From positions 1-6,931 of the forward strand of contig JAHFTI010000228.1 in NCBI GenBank assembly GCA_023265535.1: a stretch of 6,931 bases of DNA, given 5' to 3'. How positions within the stretch are numbered: position 1 is the first letter of the stretch; every line of letters begins with the position of its first letter. A model generated the notes under the pieces. The model made no database searches. It had not been told where the DNA came from and was given only the letters and a program-made list of their open reading frames with translations. This document shows, piece after piece, positions 1 to 5,995 of the stretch. The translations under genes and the position numbers were made by a program. Source of the DNA: Opitutaceae bacterium (GTDB taxonomy: Bacteria; Verrucomicrobiota; Verrucomicrobiia; Opitutales; Opitutaceae).

Positions 1-2
1 CG

Positions 3-266
3 CGCGCACGCAAGCACTACGACCGCGCCGTGGCCCTGTCCGGCGGCAAGCTCGCCGGCCCGCATGTCAGTTGGGCCGAGGCCGTCTGCGTGGAGCGTCG
101 CGACGCCGCCGGCTTTGACGAGGCCCTCCGGCTCGCCCTCGCCGTGGAAATCGAGGCCAGCCCGGCACATCGCCTCGAGAACCTGGTCATGCAACGGCGC
201 GCCCGCTGGCTCCAGGGGCGCCGCGACGAGCTCTTCCTCAACGCGGCAAAGACTGCAACTCCCTGA
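3..266 (+). CDS. TRAP transporter T-component (TatT family), C-terminal fragment
   Basis: This reading frame is open from the window edge and ends at TGA 264-266, giving 87 C-terminal residues; the start lies outside. The visible segment contains HYDRAVALSGGKLAGPHVSW, then a helical stretch (AAGFDEALRLALAVEI), and ends with HRLENLVMQRRARWL and DELFLN. I recognise this pattern as the end of the TatT family, the TPR-fold, usually lipid-anchored periplasmic T-component of TPAT-type TRAP transporters (Treponema Tp0956 is the studied example). In that family the protein is a trimer thought to pair with the solute receptor. The dctP and dctQM genes immediately downstream on the same strand support the call strongly. 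The lipoprotein signal and most TPR helices are outside the window and cannot be checked. Family recognition is from memory of the motif pattern. Confidence 0.85.
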   Translation, partial: RARKHYDRAVALSGGKLAGPHVSWAEAVCVERRDAAGFDEALRLALAVEIEASPAHRLENLVMQRRARWLQGRRDELFLNAAKTATP

Positions 267-326
267 GCCCTGGCTCGTCCCACCTCTCCTCCCGCTTCGC
301 TCCCGAATTTCCCCCCGGTTCCGTCC
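267..326 (+). other. Pyrimidine-rich 60-base leader between T-component gene and dctP
   Basis: This gap is about 78 percent C and T (13 purines in 60 bases). It holds no Shine-Dalgarno-like purine run, no convincing hairpin and no promoter match. The genes on either side are probably co-transcribed. Translation of dctP must therefore start without an obvious anti-SD contact, or through an unstructured leader. Confidence 0.5.
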
Positions 327-1331
327 ATGTTTCGCCTCCTCCTCACCGCTTTCCTCCTTTTCGTTTCGCTGCTGGGCGCTCACGCCGCGCCCCTGGTGAT
401 CAAGATGGGCACGCTCGCCCCCGTGGGTTCCTCCTACCACAAGATCCTGCTCGCCATGGGCGAGACCTGGAAGCGCGAGAGCAAGGGCGCGGTTGAGCTT
501 CGCATCTACGCCGGCGGCAAGGCGGGCGGCGAGGCCGAGATGGTGGGCCTGATCATGGAAAACAGCCTGCAGGCCTCGGTGCTCACGGCCGTGGGCCTGG
601 CTGAGATCGACATCTCCGCGCGCGGCCTGCAGTCGCTGCCCATGGCCTTCCGCAGCCTCGAGGAGGTCGACTACGTGGGTGAGCGCCTCCAGCCCAAGCT
701 CGAGGAGATCCTCGCGCGCAAGGGCTTCGTGGTCCTCTTCTGGTCCGATGTCGGCTGGGTGCGTTTCTTCTCGAACGCGCGCATCCGCACGCCCGACGAC
801 CTGCGCAAGCTGCGCCTCTTCTCCTGGTCCGGCGACAACGACCAGATGGAGATCGTGAAGTCCGCCGGCTTCAACCTCGTGCCCATCGAGACCGCCGACA
901 TCGTGCCCAGCCTCTCGACCGGCCTGATCGATGCCGTGCCGATGCCCCCCTTCTTCGCCCTCGCCAGCCAGGTGGACAAGCGCGCCCCCTACATGATGGA
1001 CCTCAACTACGCCCCGCTCGTGGGCGGCTGCGTGGTCAGCCGCAAGGTCTGGGAGACGCTGCCCGAGGACACGCGCGCCACGCTTCTCGCCGCCGCGCGC
1101 CGCCATGGCAGGGACATGAAGGCGGCGGGGCGCCGCGAGAGCGGTGAATCCGAGGCTGCCATGGCCAAGCGGGGGCTCGAGATCGTGCACCTCACCGCCG
1201 AGGAGAAGGAATTGTGGCGTGCCATGGCTGAACCCCTTTATGCCAAGATCCGCGGCCGGATGATTCCCGCGCCGGTCTTTGACGCCGCCATGGAGGCGCT
1301 TCGCGATTACCGCGCACAGGGAGGCAAGTGA
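327..1331 (+). CDS. dctP: TRAP transporter solute-binding protein, DctP family
   Basis: This 334-residue periplasmic substrate receptor has the usual length for a DctP/P-subunit. Residues 1-20 form a Sec signal peptide (MFRLL, a hydrophobic core, then GAHA) with likely cleavage after A20. The mature protein starts with the family hallmark IKMGTLAPVGSSYHK (25-39). GWVRFFSNARIRTPDDLRKL (143-162) is the second signature block. It is followed by R163 in KLRLF, at about the place where canonical members carry the arginine that binds the substrate carboxylate. ETADIVPSLSTGLIDAV (188-204) is the conserved hinge and domain-2 segment. The gene follows the T-component gene by 60 bases and overlaps dctQM by 4 bases. 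ATG 327 is chosen because it begins exactly at the signal peptide, although no ribosome-binding site is visible. The substrate is unknown: TPAT receptors may bind non-classical ligands, so a C4-dicarboxylate should not be assumed. Confidence 0.93.
   Translation: MFRLLLTAFLLFVSLLGAHAAPLVIKMGTLAPVGSSYHKILLAMGETWKRESKGAVELRIYAGGKAGGEAEMVGLIMENSLQASVLTAVGLAEIDISARGLQSLPMAFRSLEEVDYVGERLQPKLEEILARKGFVVLFWSDVGWVRFFSNARIRTPDDLRKLRLFSWSGDNDQMEIVKSAGFNLVPIETADIVPSLSTGLIDAVPMPPFFALASQVDKRAPYMMDLNYAPLVGGCVVSRKVWETLPEDTRATLLAAARRHGRDMKAAGRRESGESEAAMAKRGLEIVHLTAEEKELWRAMAEPLYAKIRGRMIPAPVFDAAMEALRDYRAQGGK
1319..1324 (+). promoter_or_regulatory. Ribosome-binding site for dctQM
   Basis: GGGAGG ends three bases before GTG 1328 and lies inside the end of dctP. 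The GTGA overlap places the dctP stop (TGA 1329-1331) within the dctQM start, which suggests translational coupling. The spacing is short, but this is the clearest anti-SD match in the operon and supports GTG 1328 as the start. Confidence 0.65.
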
Positions 1332-3193
1332 ATCTCCCCGGGACAGAGCCTGAGCTGGAGGTGCCGCGTATCCGCTGGATGGGACCGGTGCACCGCCTCG
1401 AGAATGCGCTCGTGGCGGGAGTGCTGCTGACCATGGCGCTTTTGCCGGCGCTTGAGGTCATCCTGCGCGCGTCGGTCCATTCCCGCATTCCGGCGTCCGT
1501 GCCCGTGGTGCAGCACCTGGTGCTCGTGATCGGCCTGCTGGGTGGCGCACTCGCGGCGCGCGAGGGGCGCCTGCTCGCCTTCGCGGGGGCGGCGCGCTGG
1601 ATCCGCGGCGACACGGCCAAGGTGGCCCATGTGATCGCCAACGGCTTCGCGGCGGCGACGAGCTCGCTGCTCTGCGTGGCCAGCCTGCGCTTCGTGCTCT
1701 CGCAGCGCTCCCTCGGCAAGATCCTCGCCTATGGCGTACCGCTCTGGATCGTGCAGTCGGTCCTCATCGTGGGCTTCGGTGCGATCGCCCTGCGCCTGCT
1801 CTGGCGCGCGGGCGCGACGTGGCCCTGGCGCTGCGCCGCGCTTGTATTGGCTTTCCTGATACTGGCCGTGGCCGCCTGGTCGCCCATCGACCCGGCGCTG
1901 CTGCGCTGGCCCGCGATGCTGCTGCTGATGGTGGCGGTGGTCATGGGCGCCCCCATCTTCACGGCGCTGGGAGGGGCTGCGATGATCCTGCTCTGGTCGG
2001 GTGGCCAGCCTGTCTCCGCCGTCCCGGTGAAGCTCTACCAGCTCACGGTCAATCCGACCCTCCCCAGCATCCCCCTTTTCACGCTCGCCGGCTACCTTCT
2101 CGCGGAGAGCCAGGCGCCCGGCCGCCTGGTGCGCCTCTTCCAGGCGCTCTTCGGCAGCTTCCGCGGCGGCACGGCGATCGCCACGGTGCTGGTCTGCGCC
2201 TTTTTCACGACCTTCACCGGAGCCTCCGGCGCCACGATCCTCGCCCTCGGCGGGGTGCTCATGCCCGTGCTGCTGGCGGCCCGCTATTCGGATCGCAATG
2301 CGCTCGGCCTGCTCACGGGCGCGGGTTCGCTCGGCATGCTCTTCCCCCCCTGCCTTCCGCCCATGCTCTACGCGATCATCGCGAGCAGCGGCGGCCTGGT
2401 GAGCATCAGCATCGAGGACATGTTCAAGGGTGGCCTGCTTCCCGGCCTGCTGCTTGTCGGCATGACCGCCTGGTGGGGCATCCGCACCGGTCCCGCGCGC
2501 GGCCAGGCCGGCCGCCAGCCCTTTGTGTTGCGCGAGGCCTGGTCGGCGGCCTGGGGCGCGAAATGGGAGCTGCTGGTTCCCGTCGTGGCGCTAGGCTCGC
2601 TCTTCGGCGGCTTCGCCACTCCCGTCGAGGCGGCCTCCATCACCGCCTGCTACACGTTCCTCGTGGTGTGCGTGCTGCACCGCGACCTGCGCGTGGGGCG
2701 CGACCTGCTGCGTGTCGTGAAGGAGTGCGGCATCCTCATGGGCGGCGTGCTGCTGATCCTGGGCGTTGCCCTCGGCTTCACCCACTACCTGATCGATGCC
2801 GAGATCCCCGATCTCGCGGTCGCCTGGGCCACAGGCACGATCCATTCCAAGTGGATCTTCCTGCTGCTGCTCAACCTGGTGCTGCTCATCGTCGGAGGTC
2901 TGGTGGAGATCTATGCCGCCATCGTGGTCATGGTTCCGCTGCTCGTGCCCTTGGGCGACGCCTTCGGAATGGATCCGATCCATCTGGGCATCATCTTCCT
3001 GGCGAACATGGAACTGGGCTTCCTGGCCCCTCCTGTCGGCTTGAACCTGCTGCTCGCCTCCTACCGTTTCAAGAGGCCCATGAGCGAGGTCACGCGTGTG
3101 TCGCTTCCCATGCTCGCAGTCATGGTCGTGGGTGTCCTGCTCATCACGTACGTGCCTTGGCTGAGCACCTGGCTGCCTTCGGTCTGGCGTTGA
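1328..3193 (+). CDS. dctQM: Fused TRAP transporter membrane subunits DctQ-DctM
   Basis: This 621-residue integral inner-membrane permease has the size of known fused QM proteins. Residues 1-160 are the small Q part, with about four hydrophobic helices (near 26-47, 60-78, 103-126, 139-158). A further helix near 168-185 probably links it to the M part (about 190-621), which carries the transport machinery. M-subunit signatures are IPLFTLAGYLLAES (248-261), GASGATILALGGVLMPVL (298-315), GSLGMLFPPCLPPMLYA (333-349), FATPVEAASITACY (429-442) and MELGFLAPPVGLNLLLA (561-577). The paired GxSG and PP(V)G hairpins are typical of this secondary, ion-coupled (normally Na+) transporter superfamily. With dctP and the T-component it forms one transport operon. 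The start is GTG, in a 4-base overlap with dctP and preceded by GGGAGG. No key motif seems missing. Confidence 0.94.
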   Translation: MNLPGTEPELEVPRIRWMGPVHRLENALVAGVLLTMALLPALEVILRASVHSRIPASVPVVQHLVLVIGLLGGALAAREGRLLAFAGAARWIRGDTAKVAHVIANGFAAATSSLLCVASLRFVLSQRSLGKILAYGVPLWIVQSVLIVGFGAIALRLLWRAGATWPWRCAALVLAFLILAVAAWSPIDPALLRWPAMLLLMVAVVMGAPIFTALGGAAMILLWSGGQPVSAVPVKLYQLTVNPTLPSIPLFTLAGYLLAESQAPGRLVRLFQALFGSFRGGTAIATVLVCAFFTTFTGASGATILALGGVLMPVLLAARYSDRNALGLLTGAGSLGMLFPPCLPPMLYAIIASSGGLVSISIEDMFKGGLLPGLLLVGMTAWWGIRTGPARGQAGRQPFVLREAWSAAWGAKWELLVPVVALGSLFGGFATPVEAASITACYTFLVVCVLHRDLRVGRDLLRVVKECGILMGGVLLILGVALGFTHYLIDAEIPDLAVAWATGTIHSKWIFLLLLNLVLLIVGGLVEIYAAIVVMVPLLVPLGDAFGMDPIHLGIIFLANMELGFLAPPVGLNLLLASYRFKRPMSEVTRVSLPMLAVMVVGVLLITYVPWLSTWLPSVWR

Positions 3194-3354
3194 GGGCGGG
3201 CCGGAAATTTCCTTAATTCATTTCTCGTGAGTTGTTAAGGTTTGGTCATGACAACTTTTCATGCAGCTCCGCTGCCGGCTTCCGATTTATGGGTATAGTT
3301 GCAGCTCCACCCCAAGCCCCGGCTCCGCCCGGGCCAACCCCACCGTTACGTCCC
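3194..3354 (+). promoter_or_regulatory. Intergenic region with probable promoter for the TonB-domain gene
   Basis: This 161-base gap separates dctQM from the TonB-domain gene. Its segment at about 3203-3262 is clearly AT-richer than its surroundings. It holds a perfect 10-base palindrome GGAAATTTCC (3203-3212) and an 8-base palindrome GTCATGAC (3245-3252), the latter near GTTGT (3231-3235) and ACAAC (3251-3255) as inverted arms. TATAGT at 3294-3299 resembles a -10 box, but I see no good -35 box at 16-18 bases. No strong terminator for the TRAP operon is visible. That the region holds a promoter is inferred from base composition and from the gene order. Confidence 0.4.
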
Positions 3355-3699
3355 ATGAAAAAACTCCTGCTTGTTTTGTCCCTGTGTGCCGCCTCCCTCG
3401 CCTTCGCCGAGGATGTCGATGTCGTGGCTCCCTCGAATCTCTCGAAGAAACCCGAGGTCCTCAAGACGGTGGCGCCCACGGGCGTGACCCCCAGTCTGAA
3501 GGGCATGGTCGTCGTTGAGGTCATCATCGGAAAGGATGGCAAGGTCATCGACGCCAAGATCAAGAAGAGCACCATTCCCGATGCGGAACCGGCCTGCCTC
3601 GAGGCGATTCGCCTGTGGCAGTTCAAGCCGGGTGAGCGCGAGGGATCCCCTGTTGCCACGCGCATCAATGTGCCCTTCCGCTTCGGCAGCGACGAGTGA
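3355..3699 (+). CDS. Small exported TonB C-terminal-domain protein
   Basis: This protein has 114 residues. Residues 1-18 are a Sec signal peptide (MKK, a hydrophobic core, then AFA), with cleavage likely before E19. Residues about 45-112 match a TonB C-terminal domain: SLKGMVVVEVIIGKDGKVID (47-66), then CLEAIRLWQFKPGEREGSPV (81-100) and RINVPFRF (103-110). The order LKG..VV-V-GKDGKV-A---WQFKPG-G-PV is that of the TonB_C family, seen in energy transducers and in many stand-alone proteins. The inner-membrane anchor and Pro-rich spacer of a real TonB are absent, and the L-S-L-C context at Cys11 is not a good lipobox. It is therefore probably a free periplasmic protein rather than an energy transducer. 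The same frame is open upstream to 3232, but the upstream residues are Pro-rich and would bury the signal peptide, so ATG 3355 is preferred. No ribosome-binding site is visible. Confidence 0.85.
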   Translation: MKKLLLVLSLCAASLAFAEDVDVVAPSNLSKKPEVLKTVAPTGVTPSLKGMVVVEVIIGKDGKVIDAKIKKSTIPDAEPACLEAIRLWQFKPGEREGSPVATRINVPFRFGSDE

Positions 3700-3755
3700 G
3701 TCCGCCCCGCCCGGGATACCTTGGGCCAGGGGCAGCATGCCTCCCTGAAAGTTCC

Positions 3756-3786
3756 GCCGCACCCTTCCTTGGGTGCGGCTTTTTTT
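3756..3786 (+). terminator. Rho-independent terminator after the TonB-domain gene
   Basis: A perfect 9-bp stem GCCGCACCC (3756-3764) pairs with GGGTGCGGC (3771-3779) around the six-base loop TTCCTT. Seven T residues follow (3780-3786). It lies 57 bases after the TonB-domain stop codon. It should isolate that gene from the cyanophycin-synthetase-like gene, which then needs its own promoter in the 55 bases before 3842 or depends on read-through. Confidence 0.95.
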
Positions 3787-3789
3787 GCG

Positions 3790-3806
3790 GCCTTCGACAA
3801 GGGGGG
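3790..3806 (+). repeat. 17-base intergenic motif, copy 1
   Basis: GCCTTCGACAAGGGGGG lies just after the terminator and ends 35 bases before the start of the cyanophycin-synthetase-like gene. It matches the sequence at 5904-5920 at 16 of 17 positions; only the central A/T differs. Each copy contains a CCTT/AAGG inverted core. Its position directly upstream of a gene suggests a shared upstream regulatory element, but this is inference. Confidence 0.45.
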
Positions 3807-3831
3807 TGCTCCGGCTTGCCTGACGCCCGCA

Positions 3832-3838
3832 AAGGGGA
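3832..3838 (+). promoter_or_regulatory. Ribosome-binding site supporting ATG 3842
   Basis: AAGGGGA lies three bases before ATG 3842 and favours this start over ATG 3896, which has no purine-rich sequence before it. Confidence 0.5.
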
Positions 3839-3841
3839 TTT

Positions 3842-5872
3842 ATGGACTCGCGCTTCCCGCATCCCGCGGGTTTTCTCTGCGTTCCCCTTTTTGCAATGGC
3901 CGGTTCACTCTATCTCAGCACCCGCAGCATCCTCCTTCACTCCGGCTCTCTCGGAGGCATACCTGGCAAGGTCGCGACCTTTGAGCTCAAGGTGCGGCAT
4001 GCCGGCGACTTGTCCTGCCTGGCTGCGGTCACGGATCAGTTGTGGCGCGACTACCCCCTGCCCCTGCTTCACCAGGTGTGGTTCAGGCGTGCGGTGCGCG
4101 AGGAGGGACAGCCCGACATCGCCTCCTGGATGGTGGCCCTGGTGGTGGCCCTGCAATGGCAGGCCGGTGATCCGGTGGGCCCCGGACGCGTGCTCTCGGG
4201 CACCAAGGACAGCTACACCCTGATCGTTCCCTGGGAGCGGCGCGATGTCCTCGACAAGGCCATCATGTATGCCCAGCGCCTGCTGGTGCTCTGGCTGCGC
4301 CGGCCTGCGCCTTCCGGCGAGGAGTGTGCCCGTGTGCTCGGCGAGCTGGAGACCTGGATGTTCAGCTGCCGCCCCGGCCGTCTGCATCATGGCGTGAGCC
4401 GCCTGGTCATCGCCGCGCGTGCCCGCAACATCCCCGTCGAGTTGCCCCTGCACGACGTCGTTTTCCTGGGCTCCGGCTCGGGCCGTCGCCAGATCCTGGA
4501 CGCGCAAGCGGCCCACACCTTGCCGATGCTTCCGCCCTTCGCCTTCCGGCACTGCCTCAAGACGGCAGGGTTTCCCATCGCAAGCTACTATCTCAGCCAG
4601 GACGCAGCGCGCGCAGCCGAGCTCGCCAGGGAGTTCGGTTATCCCATGCACCTGAGCCATGCGGGAATCCATGTCACCGATTGGACAGTGCCCCCCGTCA
4701 CCAACGAGGCCTCGCTGATGGCCCGCGCCGAGGAATTGCAGAAGGCCAGGAAGGGCGAGATGGTCCTGCAGCTTGTCCCTGCAGGGTCGGTTCATCATGT
4801 TGTCTGCGTCGATGGACACATGCTCGTCGCCACCCGGATGGTGGTCACCCGCGGGCCCCAGCAGGAGCAGAACATCTTCTGGGCGGAGGTCACCGACAGT
4901 GTGCATCCGACGACCCGCCACCTCATCGAGCGTTGTGCGCGCGTGCTGCGTGAGGACGTGGTCCTCATCACCCTTCATGTGAAGGACATCACCCAGCCCG
5001 TCGACACGTACTCGGGCAATGCCGGCGTGATCTCGGATTGCCTGCCGCTTCGTTCGTTTCCGTCCTACCTGTTCCGTCTCTCCGGCATCGACCTGGCCTG
5101 GGCGATTGTTGCGCAGTTGCTTGAGGGCCGCGCCTACCGCACGCCCATTGCAGCGATCACGGGATCCTTCGGTGCGGCGACGACCTCGCAGATGCTGGCG
5201 TCGATCTGGATGGCCGCGGGCAAGACCCCCGGCCTTGCAAGCCCGGGGGCACTCTGGGTGGGGGCCACCCAGATCTCGCAGGAAAAGCTCGAGCCGGAGG
5301 CGTCGGTCAAGGCGCTGTTTGCCCAGCCCGATGTCGAAGCCGTGGTCTTTGAGGTTCCCGAGGCGGGACTGGGGGATAATGGCAATCCGTGCGACCACTA
5401 CGACGTGGCCGCCTTCCTTAATTTCCTGCCGGGGGCGGCAGCCAAGCGCGGCCGCGAGATTGTCTCACGCCTGCTGCTGCTGCGTGGTGCACCCCTTGAG
5501 GTGGCCACCACCGCGGTGGTGCTGAATGCGGAGGATGACAATTGCATGGCCTTGGTGCCCCGCATCGTCTGCCGGCGCCACATCCTCGTGGCCCCCTCGA
5601 ACCCCGAAGTGGCATCGATGAAGACGCACCTGGCCGGTGGCGGCGAGGCGCTGCTGCTCGAGCAACGCGAGGGCAAGACTTGGATCGTGCTGGCCCACGG
5701 GCGTTCGCGCAGTCCGGTCATGGCCGTGGCAGAGATTCCCGCGGCCGGCGGCGGCAGCCTGCAGTCGGTGGTCACGCAGGCCCTCTTTGCGGCGGCCCTG
5801 GGCGTGGCCCATGACCTGCCGCTGGAGACGATTCGCCGCGGCCTGATCGCCTTTGCGCCCGATTTTAACTGA
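3842..5872 (+). CDS. Cyanophycin synthetase-like protein, probable pseudoenzyme
   Basis: This 676-residue protein has cyanophycin-synthetase (CphA) architecture: N domain about 22-155, ATP-grasp-like domain about 160-425, Mur-ligase-like core about 433-676. CphA makes the Asp-Arg polymer cyanophycin. Fold landmarks remain: ALQWQAGDPVGPGRV (103-117), VTDSVHPTTRHLIERCARVL (350-369), PIAAITG (435-441), VVLNAEDDN (559-567), EIPAAGGG (631-638). Catalytic positions look lost. The Mur P-loop GTNGKTT reads GSFGAATT (441-448), so Lys and the first Thr are Ala. The ATP-grasp lysine segment reads YPMHLSHAGIH (267-277), and the family's E-x-N metal motif reads VISDC (396-400). The protein stops after the Mur core, lacking the roughly 150-200-residue lid of full CphA1 (about 870-900 aa). 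It resembles cyanobacterial CphA2 in length, but CphA2 keeps an active ATP-grasp site. The frame is intact with no internal stops, so this is not a decaying pseudogene. The start could instead be ATG 3896; the first 18 residues match nothing I know. Confidence 0.85.
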   Translation: MDSRFPHPAGFLCVPLFAMAGSLYLSTRSILLHSGSLGGIPGKVATFELKVRHAGDLSCLAAVTDQLWRDYPLPLLHQVWFRRAVREEGQPDIASWMVALVVALQWQAGDPVGPGRVLSGTKDSYTLIVPWERRDVLDKAIMYAQRLLVLWLRRPAPSGEECARVLGELETWMFSCRPGRLHHGVSRLVIAARARNIPVELPLHDVVFLGSGSGRRQILDAQAAHTLPMLPPFAFRHCLKTAGFPIASYYLSQDAARAAELAREFGYPMHLSHAGIHVTDWTVPPVTNEASLMARAEELQKARKGEMVLQLVPAGSVHHVVCVDGHMLVATRMVVTRGPQQEQNIFWAEVTDSVHPTTRHLIERCARVLREDVVLITLHVKDITQPVDTYSGNAGVISDCLPLRSFPSYLFRLSGIDLAWAIVAQLLEGRAYRTPIAAITGSFGAATTSQMLASIWMAAGKTPGLASPGALWVGATQISQEKLEPEASVKALFAQPDVEAVVFEVPEAGLGDNGNPCDHYDVAAFLNFLPGAAAKRGREIVSRLLLLRGAPLEVATTAVVLNAEDDNCMALVPRIVCRRHILVAPSNPEVASMKTHLAGGGEALLLEQREGKTWIVLAHGRSRSPVMAVAEIPAAGGGSLQSVVTQALFAAALGVAHDLPLETIRRGLIAFAPDFN

Positions 5873-5903
5873 GTTTTGACGCGTCCCGCGCAGCCTGTCC
5901 TCC

Positions 5904-5920
5904 GCCTTCGTCAAGGGGGG
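5904..5920 (+). repeat. 17-base intergenic motif, copy 2
   Basis: GCCTTCGTCAAGGGGGG matches 3790-3806 at 16 of 17 positions. It lies in the gap upstream of the HDOD gene, 75 bases before ATG 5996. Its G-run continues into the G-quadruplex-type tract. Confidence 0.45.
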
Positions 5921-5931
5921 GCGGGGCGGGG
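5915..5931 (+). other. Potential G-quadruplex tract upstream of the HDOD gene
   Basis: Runs of 7, 4 and 4 guanines separated by single cytosines (5915-5921, 5923-5926, 5928-5931) can supply four GGG tracts on the + strand, because the G7 run can split around one G. Further G-runs follow at 5952-5956 and 5966-5968. The tract falls in the presumed 5' leader or promoter of the HDOD gene. That it folds is inference. Confidence 0.5.
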
Positions 5932-5995
5932 CGTGGAATTGACTAGTGAGCGGGGGCTTGCGTCAGGGCGGCGGCTGTGGAAACTTCAGCCCACC

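Noticed and set aside
1819..3216. A 465-codon + strand frame overlapping dctQM
   Set aside because: Its product is Arg, Pro, His and Ala rich with no membrane segments; the dctQM frame carries all TRAP permease signatures over the same DNA.
3232..3354. N-terminal extension of the TonB-domain protein from 3232
   Set aside because: It would place 41 mostly Pro/Ala-rich residues before a well-formed signal peptide, and the DNA looks like promoter sequence.
3905..5398. A 497-codon open frame on the minus strand opposite the CphA-like gene
   Set aside because: Its translation has no recognisable domain and is rich in Gly, His, Arg and Gln as expected from antisense of GC-rich coding DNA; the + strand frame has clear family matches.
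3842..5872. Annotating this gene simply as an active cyanophycin synthetase
   Set aside because: The Mur P-loop lysine, the ATP-grasp metal motif and the C-terminal lid are not visible, so an activity claim is not supported.
5876..5914. TTGACG/CGTCAA inverted repeat as a terminator after the CphA-like gene
   Set aside because: The stem is only 6 bp with a 27-base loop and is followed by G-runs instead of T residues.
5939..5967. TTGACT at 5939-5944 as a -35 box for the HDOD gene
   Set aside because: No -10-like hexamer occurs 16-18 bases downstream; the sequence there is GC-rich.
5876..5995. N-terminal extension of the HDOD protein from TTG 5876
   Set aside because: The extra 40 residues come from a G-rich, repeat-bearing gap, resemble no domain, and the start is a rare TTG only three bases after the previous stop with no ribosome-binding site.
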